Part shown: positions 24,792 through 33,590 of the stretch, in pieces
Layout of the letters: each line of letters begins with the position of its first letter
Position numbering within the stretch: the first letter of the stretch is position 1
Source: Scrofimicrobium sp. R131
GTDB taxonomy: Bacteria; Actinomycetota; Actinomycetes; Actinomycetales; Actinomycetaceae
Assembly: GCF_040256745.1 (NCBI RefSeq)
Contig: NZ_CP138335.1
Location: 1,426,001 to 1,490,000, forward strand
Length of the DNA: 64,000 nucleotides
Direction: 5' to 3'
Notes under the pieces: generated by a model
Databases searched by the model: none
What the model saw: the letters and a program-made list of their open reading frames with translations, nothing else
What the model was told of the DNA's origin: nothing
Made by a program: the position numbers and the translations under genes

Positions 24792-27700
24792 CTAGTGGGT
24801 GACCGCGGCCGGTCCCAAAATCGCTTTCAGCTCGGAAATCAGCGAGGAGGTGCCGGCCACTCGCAGCCGGTCGTCCAGCTGAATGATCGAGGTCTTCCGC
24901 CCCTCCACCAGGTGCACCCGGACCTGCTGCGGACCCGGATAGTTCAGCAGCGCCTGACGCACCTGCTGGAGCACCGCGGGCAGGCACTGGCTGGGATCAA
25001 GTCGAATCTCGACCGGGTTGTTGTTGTCCTCTCGCAGTTCCAGCACCCGCAGGTTGTTGCCGGTGATGGAGACGGCGTCGTTGCGCAGGGAGGCCCGCCC
25101 CTCAACTTGGACCAGGGCATCCTCTGCCAGCAGGTGCTGAACCTTCTCGTATTGGCGCGGGAAGAACAGCACCTCGATCGAGCCGGCCAGGTCCTCCACC
25201 GTCACGATTGCCCAGGGGGCACCGTTCTTCGTGATTCGGGTTTGGAGGGATGAGATCAGCCCCGCTACCTTGACCTGTTTGCCGTCAAAGTCGTCGCCCG
25301 CATCCAGGATCGCGGCAATCTGCTGGTCCTGATAGCGGCTGAGCGAGTGGGCGATGCCGCGCAGCGGGTGGTCCGACACGTACAGGCCGAGCATTTCCCG
25401 CTCGAACGCCAACTTCTGCTTCCGGTCCCACTCGGGGATGTCCGGGACGGTAATGGCCAGGCCGGCCGCCCCCTCGTCCTCTCCGCCCAGGCCCGCAAAC
25501 AGGTCGAACTGGCCGTGAGCCTCGTTGCGCTTGACGTCGATGACCGAGTCGACCGCCTCGTCCGAAATGGACAGCAGTGCGCGGCGAGTGTGCCCCAGCG
25601 AGTCGAAGGCACCCGCTTTGATCAGCGACTGGATGGTCCGCTTGTTGCAGACCACCTGGGGGACCTTGTCCAGGAAGTCCCGGAACGACTCGAAGGCGCC
25701 TTTTTCCTCCCGGGTGGCGACAATTGCCTCCACCACGTTGTTGCCCACGTTTTGAATTGAGGACAGGCCAAAACGGATGTTCTCCCCGTCGGCCACGAAG
25801 TTGCCTTTTGAGGTGTTGACGTCCGGGGTCAACACGGTGATGTCCATGTGCCGGCACTCGGCCAGGTAGATGGCGCGCCGGTCCTTGTTCTCCTTGGTTG
25901 AGGTGAGCAGGGCGGCCATGTACTCGGTCGGATAGTTGGCCTTCAGGTAGGCGGTCCAGTAGGAGACCAGCCCGTAGGCGGCCGAGTGCGACTTGTTGAA
26001 GGCGTAGTTGGAGAAGGGCACCAGGATGCCCCACAGCTCCTCAATCGCCTCCATCGAGTATCCCCGCTCAAGCATGCCCGCCTTGAAGGGTTCGAACTCC
26101 CGGTCCAGAATTTCCTTCTTCTTTTTGCCCATGGCGCGGCGGAGCATGTCTGCCTGCCCCAGGGAATACCCGGCCACCTTCTGGGCAATCTGCATCACCT
26201 GTTCCTGGTAGACGATCAGACCGTAGGTGGTACCCAGGATGTCTTTCAGCGGCTCGGCCAGTTCGGGGTGGATCGGGGTGATCTCCTGGCGCCCGTTCTT
26301 CCGCAGCGCATAGTTGGTGTGCGAGTCGGCGCCCATCGGGCCGGGGCGGTAAAGCGCACCAACCGCGGAAATGTCCTCGAAGTTGTCCGGCTGCATCAGG
26401 CGCAGCAGTTCGCGCATGCCCCCGCCATCGAGCTGGAAGATCCCCAGCGTGTCGCCCTGGCTGAGCAACTCGTAGGTGCGCCGGTCGTCCAGGTCCCGCT
26501 CGTTTAGGTCCGGCAGTTCCTTCCCGTTCAGCGCGATATTGTCCAGCGCGTCGGAGATTACGGTCAGGTTCCGCAAGCCCAGGAAGTCCATTTTCAGCAG
26601 CCCGAGGGCCTCGCAGGTGGGGTAGTCGAACTGGGTGATGATGGCCCCGTCCTGCGGGCGCTTCATCAGCGGAATGATGTCGGTCAGAGTGTGGGAGGAC
26701 ATGATCACCGCGCAGGCGTGAACCCCCCACTGGCGGGTCAACCCCTCCAGTGACAGGGCCATGTCGACCACTTCGTGCAGGTCCGGGGACTCCTCGTAGA
26801 GTTTGCGGAACTCGGACGCCTCCGCGTAGCGCGGGTGCGACTCGTCAAAGATCCCCTTGACCGGAATATCTTTCCCCATCACCGAGGGGGGCAGGGCCTT
26901 GGTTAGCCGCTCCCCCGTCTGGAAGTCACGGCCGAGGATCCGGGCCGAGTCCTTCAGCGCCTGCTTGGTCTTAATCGTGCCGTAGGTGACCACCTGCGCC
27001 ACCCGGTCGTCACCGTACTTGCGCCGGACGTACTCGATCACCTCGTCGCGCCGACGTTCGTCGAAGTCGACGTCAAAGTCGGGCATGGAGACGCGCTCGG
27101 GGTTCAGGAACCTCTCAAACAGCAGCCCGTGGTGAAGCGGGTTCAGTTCGGTGATCCCCATGGCGTAGGCCACCATCGACCCGGCCCCGGATCCGCGGCC
27201 GGGACCCACTCGGATCCCGTGTTCCTTGGCCCAGTTGATGAAGTCTGCCACCACCAGGAAGTAACCCGGGAAGCCCATGGAGATGATCACGTCGGACTCA
27301 AAGTTGGCCCGCTCCCGCACCTCGGAGGGAATATGATCGGGGAAGCGCCGGCGCAGGCCCCGCTCCACCTCTTTGATGAACCAGGAGGTCTCATCTTCCC
27401 CTTCGGGGGTGGGGAAGTTCGGCATGTAGTTGGCGCCCTCATCGGTGGTGCGGAAATGCACCTGCGACTTCTCTGCAATCTCCAGGGTGGAGTTGAGCGC
27501 CTGAGGTAGGTCCGCCCAGTCGCGCCGCATCTCCTCAGAGGAGCGGATGTAGTACCCCTCCCCCTCGAACACAAACCGGGAGCCGGTGACGGTTCCGTCG
27601 GGGTGGCGCACCTTTGGTTCCTCCAGGAAGGTGGACCCCGAGTTGATCGCCAGCATCGCCTCCTGCGTCCGCGAATCCTCTTTGCGAACGTAGTGGGAGT

Positions 27701-28367
27701 CGTTGGTGACCACCAGCGGCGCGTCGAACATGTCGGCCAGGCGCAGCAGGTCCTGTCGGGTCCGTCGCTCCAGGTCAATCCCGTGGTCCATCAGCTCCAC
27801 GTAGAAGTTCTCGGGTCCAAAGATGTCGCGCAACTCGGAAGCCTCCCGGACCGCCTCGTCCCACTGTCCGAGTCGCATTCGGGTTTGGATGGCCGAGGAG
27901 GGGCACCCCGTCAGCACGGTAATCCCCTCGTGGTAGCGCTCAATCAGCTCCCGGTCGGCGCGGGGCCACTTGCCCATTTGGCCGTCCAGCGAAGCCTCCG
28001 AACCCAGCCGGAACAGGTTGATTACGCCTTCGGTGGAGTGCGCCAGCAGGGTCAGGTGGGTGTAGGCTCCGCCCGCCGAGACATCGTCGTCGCGCTGCCA
28101 GGGCTCCCCCCACAGCTGCTTGTGCCGATCGAAACGGGAGGTGCCGGGCGTAATGTAAGCCTCGAGCCCAATGATCGGTTTGATCCCCTGCGCGGTGCAT
28201 TCGCGGTAGAACTCGTAGGCGCCAAACAGGTACCCGTGGTCGGTTATTCCGAGGGCCGGTTGGCCCAGGCGAACCGCCTCCGCCACCATCGGTTTGATTC
28301 GCGACGCCCCGTCCAGCATCGAGTACTCGGTGTGGTTGTGCAGGTGTACGAAACTGTCCGAAGCCAT
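24792..28367 (-). CDS. dnaE: DNA polymerase III alpha subunit (DnaE1)
   Basis: Replicative polymerase, 1191 aa. The N-terminal PHP domain begins FVHLHNHTEYSMLDGA. The palm carries GPGRGSGAGSMVAYAMGITEL and the catalytic PDFDVDFDERRRDEV; the fingers and helix-hairpin-helix parts follow. A C-terminal OB fold (KVAGLISSLQTRITKNGAPWA) marks the replicative DnaE1 type rather than the SOS-linked DnaE2. The ATG lies seven bases after TAAACT, so the mRNA is probably leaderless. It is downstream of lspA-rluD-GNAT. Confidence 0.97.
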   Translation of the reverse strand: MASDSFVHLHNHTEYSMLDGASRIKPMVAEAVRLGQPALGITDHGYLFGAYEFYRECTAQGIKPIIGLEAYITPGTSRFDRHKQLWGEPWQRDDDVSAGGAYTHLTLLAHSTEGVINLFRLGSEASLDGQMGKWPRADRELIERYHEGITVLTGCPSSAIQTRMRLGQWDEAVREASELRDIFGPENFYVELMDHGIDLERRTRQDLLRLADMFDAPLVVTNDSHYVRKEDSRTQEAMLAINSGSTFLEEPKVRHPDGTVTGSRFVFEGEGYYIRSSEEMRRDWADLPQALNSTLEIAEKSQVHFRTTDEGANYMPNFPTPEGEDETSWFIKEVERGLRRRFPDHIPSEVRERANFESDVIISMGFPGYFLVVADFINWAKEHGIRVGPGRGSGAGSMVAYAMGITELNPLHHGLLFERFLNPERVSMPDFDVDFDERRRDEVIEYVRRKYGDDRVAQVVTYGTIKTKQALKDSARILGRDFQTGERLTKALPPSVMGKDIPVKGIFDESHPRYAEASEFRKLYEESPDLHEVVDMALSLEGLTRQWGVHACAVIMSSHTLTDIIPLMKRPQDGAIITQFDYPTCEALGLLKMDFLGLRNLTVISDALDNIALNGKELPDLNERDLDDRRTYELLSQGDTLGIFQLDGGGMRELLRLMQPDNFEDISAVGALYRPGPMGADSHTNYALRKNGRQEITPIHPELAEPLKDILGTTYGLIVYQEQVMQIAQKVAGYSLGQADMLRRAMGKKKKEILDREFEPFKAGMLERGYSMEAIEELWGILVPFSNYAFNKSHSAAYGLVSYWTAYLKANYPTEYMAALLTSTKENKDRRAIYLAECRHMDITVLTPDVNTSKGNFVADGENIRFGLSSIQNVGNNVVEAIVATREEKGAFESFRDFLDKVPQVVCNKRTIQSLIKAGAFDSLGHTRRALLSISDEAVDSVIDVKRNEAHGQFDLFAGLGGEDEGAAGLAITVPDIPEWDRKQKLAFEREMLGLYVSDHPLRGIAHSLSRYQDQQIAAILDAGDDFDGKQVKVAGLISSLQTRITKNGAPWAIVTVEDLAGSIEVLFFPRQYEKVQHLLAEDALVQVEGRASLRNDAVSITGNNLRVLELREDNNNPVEIRLDPSQCLPAVLQQVRQALLNYPGPQQVRVHLVEGRKTSIIQLDDRLRVAGTSSLISELKAILGPAAVTH

Positions 28368-28374
28368 GGCTCAG

Positions 28375-28380
28375 AGTTTA
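28375..28380 (-). promoter_or_regulatory. Putative -10 hexamer of dnaE
   Basis: TAAACT on the minus strand ends seven bases before the dnaE ATG, in the 36-base gap after the GNAT gene. This gives dnaE its own leaderless promoter. Confidence 0.5.
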
Positions 28381-28403
28381 GTCCAGCCGAGCACGCCCGG
28401 GGG

Positions 28404-28895
28404 TCATCGAGCCGGTGGCGTGCTGCTCACAATGGAGCGATCCATCCGCTGGTGCCAGATGCCCGCATCCAAAAATCGGGGGTCGTCGGTGGGCTGATAT
28501 CCGCAGGAACGGTAGAAGTCGATCGCCTGCACCTGGGCTTCCAGGACGAGGCGTCCGGTCGTTCCCGGGGGAAGGAGGTGGACCACCTCACGGTGAGCGG
28601 CCTCCATTATTTGTCGGCCCCAGCCGCGGCCCCGACCGGTTTGCCTCACCACCACACGACCCAGGTGAAACACCCCGTTGCCGTCGGGCAGGATCCGAGC
28701 CGCCGCCTGGACTACTCCGTCCCGGTCCACCCCCACCAGGTGGGTGGTGGTGGGGCGGTAATCGCGCGCGTCCAACTCTAGGACCGGGGCCACCTGCTGC
28801 TCCTGCACAAACACGTCCCAGCGCAGCTGCGACGCCTGGGGCCACCAGGGGCTCACCTGTCCGCCCGGGTAGCGGTGAAAGGTCAGCTCGCTCAC
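28404..28895 (-). CDS. GNAT-family N-acetyltransferase (ElaA-like)
   Basis: 163-aa acetyl-CoA-dependent acetyltransferase. Seen: LRWDVFVQEQQV at the start, the acetyl-CoA loop VVRQTGRGRGWGRQIM (Q/RxxGxG/A) and VLEAQVQAIDFYRSCGYQP near the end, the ElaA pattern. The GTG start overlaps the rluD stop (GTGA); the open frame to 29012 is rejected. Substrate unknown. Confidence 0.85.
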   Translation of the reverse strand: MSELTFHRYPGGQVSPWWPQASQLRWDVFVQEQQVAPVLELDARDYRPTTTHLVGVDRDGVVQAAARILPDGNGVFHLGRVVVRQTGRGRGWGRQIMEAAHREVVHLLPPGTTGRLVLEAQVQAIDFYRSCGYQPTDDPRFLDAGIWHQRMDRSIVSSTPPAR

Positions 28896-29809
28896 GACTC
28901 GCCTCTCAGTTGGGCCAGGGCGTCGACCAGGTCCTGCGGATAGGGCGCCTGAATCTCCAGGTACTCTTCGGTGCGCGGGTGGGTGAACCCCACCGAGTAG
29001 GCGTGCAGCCACTGGCGGGTCAGGCCGAGGCGCTCCGCTTGGACCGGATCCGCCCCGTAGAAGGTGTCCCCCACAATCGGGTGGCCCAGGGCCGCCATGT
29101 GAACCCTAATCTGGTGGGTGCGACCCGTCTCCAGGCCGATGTCGAGCAGTGCGGCCCCCGGCATCAGCTCGATCACGTCGTAGTGGGTGCGGGCCGGCTT
29201 GCCTCCCTCCAGCACGGCCATCCGCCACTGACGAGAGGGGTGGCGCCCAATCGGCGCGTCGACCGTTCCGTGAAGGTTCTGCGGGTGGCCGGAAATAATC
29301 GCGTGGTAGCGCTTGTCAACCGTTCGGTCCCGGAAGGCCTGCTTCAGGACCGAGTAGGCCCGTTCCGACTTGGCCACCATCATCGCGCCGGTGGTGCCCA
29401 CGTCCAGGCGCTGGACGATTCCTTGCCGCTCCGGGGGGCCACCGGAAGCAATCCGAAAGCCCGCGGCCTCCAGGTTTCCAAGCACGGTCGGGCCGTCCCA
29501 ACCCGGCCCGGTATGGGCGGCCACGCCCACCGGCTTGTTCACCACCACCAGGTCCTCGTCGTCGTAGAGAATCTGCATTTCCACCACCGGGGTGGGTTTT
29601 TCCTCCGGGCTGGGCAGCTCGACCCGCAGCCAGTCATTTGAGTGCAGGCGGGCCGACTTGGTCGGAACCTGCCCGTTCACCTCAATTCGGCCCTCGGCCA
29701 GCAGGTCGGTGACCTGGACCCGGGACAGGCCCAGCAGGCGGGAAAGCGCCGCGTCGACCCGCTCCCCAACCAGTCCTTCTGGGACCGGCAGTTCCCGCAC
29801 TTCACTCAT
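28892..29809 (-). CDS. rluD: 23S rRNA pseudouridine synthase RluD type
   Basis: RluA-family pseudouridine synthase, 305 aa, with an N-terminal S4 domain (about 15-70, SRVQVTDLLAEGRIEVNG) and a catalytic domain with VVNKPVGVAAHTG and the catalytic Asp in QRLDVGTTGAMM. GLETGRTHQIRVHMA is the C-terminal family motif. The ATG at 29809 overlaps the lspA stop by eight bases. RluD is the likely type by position after lspA; exact target uridines are not provable here. Confidence 0.92.
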   Translation of the reverse strand: MSEVRELPVPEGLVGERVDAALSRLLGLSRVQVTDLLAEGRIEVNGQVPTKSARLHSNDWLRVELPSPEEKPTPVVEMQILYDDEDLVVVNKPVGVAAHTGPGWDGPTVLGNLEAAGFRIASGGPPERQGIVQRLDVGTTGAMMVAKSERAYSVLKQAFRDRTVDKRYHAIISGHPQNLHGTVDAPIGRHPSRQWRMAVLEGGKPARTHYDVIELMPGAALLDIGLETGRTHQIRVHMAALGHPIVGDTFYGADPVQAERLGLTRQWLHAYSVGFTHPRTEEYLEIQAPYPQDLVDALAQLRGES

Positions 29810-30353
29810 CGGTAACTTCCGGGGTCTCGCGGTGCAGCGCAAAGTAGAGCACCAGGCCCAGGGCGCCGCCGACAATCCAGATGTCAGCCACGTTGCCCAC
29901 GAAGAACCCGTTGTAGTCGATGAAGTCGATTACGTGTCCCTGGGCAAAGCCGGGCGGCTGGGTGAGGCGGTCAATCAGGTTGCCAATCGCTCCACCCGCG
30001 ATCAGGCCCAGCACCACCGCCAGCAGGACCGATTGCACGTTACCTTTGGCTACCCACCAGAGGATCGCAATCACCACCAGGGTGGAGATAATGGTGAACA
30101 CCCAGGTGGAGCCGGCCCCCAGCGAGAACGCGGCGCCCGGGTTGCGGATCAGGCGCAGGGAGATGAAACCGAACGAGTAGGGGGCACTGCCGTCTTCGGG
30201 AAGAGAGGTGACCGCCCAGATTTTGGTCAGCTGATCCAGGATGATCGCCACTGCGGTCACCCCCAGCATGACCCACCCCATGGAGAGGTGTTTCCCGGTG
30301 GACTCGGTGCGTTCCGCCTCTTGTTCAGCCAAAATGCGCTCCCTCAGTTGCAT
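29802..30353 (-). CDS. lspA: Lipoprotein signal peptidase (SPase II)
   Basis: Four-helix membrane aspartyl protease that removes signal peptides from prolipoproteins; 183 aa. The motifs IILDQLTKIWA, IRNPGAAFSLG, GGAIGNLIDRL (first catalytic Asp) and FFVGNVADIWIV (second catalytic Asp) are all present. A charged cytoplasmic N-terminus of about 25 residues precedes the first helix. It is followed by overlapping rluD. Confidence 0.97.
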   Translation of the reverse strand: MQLRERILAEQEAERTESTGKHLSMGWVMLGVTAVAIILDQLTKIWAVTSLPEDGSAPYSFGFISLRLIRNPGAAFSLGAGSTWVFTIISTLVVIAILWWVAKGNVQSVLLAVVLGLIAGGAIGNLIDRLTQPPGFAQGHVIDFIDYNGFFVGNVADIWIVGGALGLVLYFALHRETPEVTDE

Positions 30354-30382
30354 GGTTGCCGCCCGGTCCGGGCAGCTCTGCC

Positions 30383-30388
30383 ATCATA
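30383..30388 (-). promoter_or_regulatory. Putative -10 hexamer of lspA
   Basis: TATGAT on the minus strand, 29 bases before the lspA ATG. No good -35 match. It suggests lspA-rluD-GNAT starts separately from divIVA. Confidence 0.45.
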
Positions 30389-30406
30389 GCGGACGGCATG
30401 CGAGTA

Positions 30407-30434
30407 CACCCCGCCGGCAAGGCCAGGCGGGGTG
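30407..30434 (-). terminator. Hairpin after divIVA
   Basis: CACCCCGCC (30407-30415) pairs perfectly with GGCGGGGTG (30426-30434) over a 10-base loop, 16 bases after the divIVA stop. It lacks a T-tract. It is probably a terminator of the type common in high-GC bacteria. Confidence 0.55.
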
Positions 30435-30450
30435 CAGTCGATAAGTCGGC

Positions 30451-31032
30451 TTAGTTTTCCGAGGAAACTTCCTGCAGCAGGGTCTGCAGGTGATCGGTGA
30501 GGGACCGGCGGTACTGCGACTCGAAGTTGCGCAGCTCGTTGATCTTCTCTTCCAGCAGACCGCGATCCTGATCCAGCTGGGTCAGGACCGAGTCACGGCG
30601 ACCCTCGGCCTCGCGCACGATCTCGTCGCCGCGCTGACGGGCTTCGGAGATGATCCGTTCACCCTCTGCCCGACCGTCATTGACGTACTCGTCGTGCAGG
30701 CGCTGGGCCAGAGCCAGCATCGAGGTGGCGGAAGCGTGATCCTCCTGCGAGGGGGCGGCGACCGGGGCCGGCTCGGGCTGAGCGGCAACGACCGGCTCTT
30801 CCACCACGGGGGCGGGCGCAACTTCGACCGGGTGGCCGGAGGACAGTTCGGCGATCCGCCGGTTGGCTGCTTCCAGCTGGTCCTTCAGCTCGCTGTTTTC
30901 GACCTGAAGGGCGTAGACCGTGGCAACGACTTCATCGAGGAACTCGTCAACTTCTACCTGGTCATACCCTTCGCGGAATTTGACGACCTGGAACTTTTTT
31001 TCCAGCACGTCTTCGGCTGTGAGTAGCGCCAT
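30451..31032 (-). CDS. divIVA: DivIVA/Wag31 polar growth protein
   Basis: Cytoskeletal coiled-coil protein that marks cell poles and recruits wall synthesis; 193 aa. The N-terminal membrane-curvature domain MALLTAEDVLEKKFQVVKF and GYDQVEVDEFLDEV are diagnostic, followed by a first coiled coil, a Pro/Ala/Val-rich linker (about 70-100) and a long second coiled coil (about 105-190). It follows ftsZ-sepF-yggT as in other actinobacteria. Confidence 0.96.
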   Translation of the reverse strand: MALLTAEDVLEKKFQVVKFREGYDQVEVDEFLDEVVATVYALQVENSELKDQLEAANRRIAELSSGHPVEVAPAPVVEEPVVAAQPEPAPVAAPSQEDHASATSMLALAQRLHDEYVNDGRAEGERIISEARQRGDEIVREAEGRRDSVLTQLDQDRGLLEEKINELRNFESQYRRSLTDHLQTLLQEVSSEN

Positions 31033-31170
31033 CTTTCCACCTCATAGATTCATCGTGTCGATCACGGCTCTTGCAACTCTGTAACGCTTCCAACGTGTTA
31101 GAGCATATCGTAATGATAGTGATCCTCGCACTTAGTTTAGTCACAAGAGGCACACATGCAACATGATCCA

Positions 31171-31186
31171 CCAGGTCTGGACCTGG
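31171..31186. repeat. Inverted repeat between yggT and divIVA
   Basis: CCAGGTC and GACCTGG flank TG. It lies 18 bases after the yggT stop with no T-tract next to it on the minus strand. It is a possible weak terminator or operator. The rest of the 172-base gap is AT-richer than its surroundings and probably holds the divIVA promoter, but no single promoter stands out. Confidence 0.4.
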
Positions 31187-31204
31187 ATTTGCTCCTTTTT
31201 CGGG

Positions 31205-31510
31205 CTATCTGCCCATCATGATCAGGACCGGGCCCAGGCGGCCGAGGAGAGCCACCGCCACAAAAAGGACTAGGAATCCCACGTCCAGGGCAATGTTGCC
31301 CAACCTGAGCGGGGGAATGTACTGGCGCAGCCACCGCAGTGGCGGATCGGTCACCGCGTAGACGAAGTTGGCTAGCACCAGCAGGGGCCCGGTGGGCCGC
31401 CACCTTGGAGCCAGGATGCGCGCCCAATCCAACACGACGCGCGCCAACAGGATCAACGTGTAGGCCGAGGCCAGGAAGGACAGAATTGTCCCGAGGATTA
31501 TTAGCAGCAC
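31205..31510 (-). CDS. YggT family membrane protein
   Basis: 101-aa protein with two hydrophobic segments (about 3-25 and 72-97) and the family pattern LILLARVVLDWAR and FVYAVTDPPLRWLRQYIPP between them. YggT genes sit between sepF and divIVA in Gram-positive division clusters. A role in osmotic tolerance or division is suggested for the family but is not defined. Confidence 0.92.
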   Translation of the reverse strand: MLLIILGTILSFLASAYTLILLARVVLDWARILAPRWRPTGPLLVLANFVYAVTDPPLRWLRQYIPPLRLGNIALDVGFLVLFVAVALLGRLGPVLIMMGR

Positions 31511-31519
31511 GCCCCCAGC

Positions 31520-31987
31520 CTAACGGTAACTGGCGGTCCGTCCTACCCGGCTGTTGCTCACCACCGTGTCTTCGGGCGAAAGCAGGAATACCCGAGTTGT
31601 CACTCGTTCAATTTCCCCGCGCAAACCAAAGGTCAGCCCCGCGGCAAAGTCGATGATTCGGCGGGCTTCCGAGTCGTCCATATCGGTCAGGTTCATAATC
31701 ACCGGAATACCGTCGCGGAAAGATTCGGCCACCACGCGGGCATCGGAGAAGCTGCGCGGGTGCACGGTGACGATGCGTCGGCGGTCATCCTGGGCGGCAG
31801 ACTCACTCAGGTAGGAGTCGCGCTCAATACTGGTTTTCACGGGAGCTTCCTCCTGGACGGTCTGTTCAAATGCTGAGAACGGGTACTCGTGAACTTCGGC
31901 CACCGGAGCGAAGTCGTCTTCGATCAGTTCGTCTTCCGGAACGCGCCAGCCCATCTTCTCCAGCGCCCAGTTCAACCCAGCGGCCAT
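31520..31987 (-). CDS. sepF: Cell division protein SepF
   Basis: FtsZ membrane anchor, 155 aa. The start is the ATG at 31987 behind GAGGAGG; the frame is open to 32047. The N-terminal amphipathic helix (MAAGLNWALEKMGW) is typical of membrane-binding SepF. An acidic linker follows, and the C-terminal core RIVTVHPRSFSDARVVAESF with VIMNLTDMDDSEARRIIDF binds FtsZ. In actinobacteria lacking FtsA and ZipA, SepF is the main anchor. Confidence 0.96.
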   Translation of the reverse strand: MAAGLNWALEKMGWRVPEDELIEDDFAPVAEVHEYPFSAFEQTVQEEAPVKTSIERDSYLSESAAQDDRRRIVTVHPRSFSDARVVAESFRDGIPVIMNLTDMDDSEARRIIDFAAGLTFGLRGEIERVTTRVFLLSPEDTVVSNSRVGRTASYR

Positions 31988-32140
31988 ATGATCCTCCTCG
32001 AAACGCATCTTTTGTGCCAGGGACATTGAGTCCACCGTAAACGACAAACCCGCTGAGATCGGTCAGCTTCCTCGGCATGTCGGAGCAGGTTCGGCGCAAT
32101 TTTGCGCCCTCCCCAGCCGGGTCGAGGCCGAAGAGTAAAC

Positions 32141-32168
32141 TGTGCCCCCGCCGTCAGGCGGGGGCACA
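32141..32168 (-). terminator. Strong hairpin after ftsZ
   Basis: A perfect 12-bp stem, TGTGCCCCCGCC (32141-32152) with GGCGGGGGCACA (32157-32168), and a 4-base loop, 13 bases after the ftsZ stop. On the minus strand it is followed by GTTTACTCTT, a weak T-rich stretch. It separates the dcw cluster from sepF. Confidence 0.75.
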
Positions 32169-32181
32169 GGCAGGAGAGGAA

Positions 32182-33465
32182 TCAGCGAAGGAAGTCCGGG
32201 ATGTCCAGGTCGATCGCCTCATCGTCGTTATCGGCGAAGATTCTGGGCTCCACAAACGACTCGCTCCGCTTGACGGCGGGGGTCGGCTCCGTGGCCGGCC
32301 GGATCCGAATCGGACCGGTCCGGGTCGGTACCTGCGGCTCAGCGCGGTGAGCCGGAGCGGCAATCGGCGCGGTGGCGGTTGGGGCCGCCTCCCGCGGAGC
32401 GCTCACTTCCGGAGCCGGGGCCGGAGTCGCTACCGGAGCCGCCAGCGGCGCGCTCACCTCGGGAGCCACCTCCTGAATCGGCTTGGAAGCGGCAGCGGGC
32501 AACCCCGCCTCCGCGGCCTTCTGGGCATCGAAGCCGGCCGCGATGACGGTGACCCGGAACTCGTCACCCAGCGAGTCGTCGTAAACGTGACCGAAGATGA
32601 TGTTGGCCGACGGGTGAGAGGCCTGCTGGACCAGCGTGACCGCCTCGCTGACCTCGTGCAGACCCAGGTTCGAGCCGCCCTGGATGAAGACCAGGACGCC
32701 GTGCGCTCCGTCGATGGAAGCTTCCAGCAGCGGAGAGGAAACCGCGGTTTCGACCGCCCGCAGGGCCCGGTCTTCGCCGGTGGCGGCCCCCATTCCCATC
32801 AGGGCGGAGCCGGCATCCTGCATGACGGACTTGACGTCGTTGAAGTCCACGTTGATGATGCCCGGGGTGGTGATCAGCTCGGTAATCCCCTGGACCCCGG
32901 AGAGCAGCACCTGGTCGGCTGCCCGGAAGGCGTCCAACACGGAGATGTTGCGATCCGAGATCTCCAGCAACCGATCGTTGGGAATGACGATCAGGGTGTC
33001 TACCTCTTTGGCCAGGTCGGTAATCCCGGTTTCTGCCTGAGCCGAGCGGCGATTCCCCTCGAAGCTGAAGGGTCGGGTCACCACCCCGACGGTGAGGGCG
33101 CCGGCTTCCCGCGCCACCCGGGCGACGACGGGAGCTCCACCGGTACCGGTGCCGCCCCCCTCCCCCGCGGTGACGAAGACCATGTCGGCCCCCTGGAGGC
33201 TTTCGGCGATCTCTTCGACGTGGTCTTCGGCGGCTTTGCGCCCCACGTTCGGATCTGCCCCGGCCCCCAAGCCGTGGGTCAGGTCCCGGCCAATGTCCAA
33301 CTTTGTCTCAGCGTCCGACATAAGCAGGGCCTGGGCGTCGGTGTTGATCGCGATGAACTCGACCCCTTTGAGTCCCACCTCGATCATTCGGTTGACAGCG
33401 TTGACACCGCCGCCACCGACGCCGGCTACCTTGATTACTGCCAGATGGTTTTGCGGAGTTGCCAC
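32182..33465 (-). CDS. ftsZ: Cell division GTPase FtsZ
   Basis: Tubulin-like GTPase that forms the division ring; 427 aa. Seen: [15 protein letters not shown], the tubulin signature [15 protein letters not shown], and the T7-loop region [13 protein letters not shown] long Pro/Ala linker (about 320-395) leads to the conserved C-terminal peptide [14 protein letters not shown]. The GTG start at 33465 has AGGGGG four bases upstream, and the first residues [13 protein letters not shown] match the family. Confidence 0.98.
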   Translation of the reverse strand: MATPQNHLAVIKVAGVGGGGVNAVNRMIEVGLKGVEFIAINTDAQALLMSDAETKLDIGRDLTHGLGAGADPNVGRKAAEDHVEEIAESLQGADMVFVTAGEGGGTGTGGAPVVARVAREAGALTVGVVTRPFSFEGNRRSAQAETGITDLAKEVDTLIVIPNDRLLEISDRNISVLDAFRAADQVLLSGVQGITELITTPGIINVDFNDVKSVMQDAGSALMGMGAATGEDRALRAVETAVSSPLLEASIDGAHGVLVFIQGGSNLGLHEVSEAVTLVQQASHPSANIIFGHVYDDSLGDEFRVTVIAAGFDAQKAAEAGLPAAASKPIQEVAPEVSAPLAAPVATPAPAPEVSAPREAAPTATAPIAAPAHRAEPQVPTRTGPIRIRPATEPTPAVKRSESFVEPRIFADNDDEAIDLDIPDFLR

Positions 33466-33590
33466 TCGTCCCCCTGAAGCCAATCCTCAACCTTTACTTG
33501 AAGGTCAAAGTTACGGTCTATCTTTGCGCCTTGAAGGTAATGGGCCACGGACCTCGACACAAGGGCATCGCCGGGTGTGTCGAAGGAAGC

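Noticed and set aside
31085-31135. AT-rich Fur/Zur-like stretch upstream of divIVA (GTAATGATAGTGATC)
   Set aside because: Only partial similarity to metal-regulator boxes and no symmetry; divIVA is not a known metal-responsive gene.
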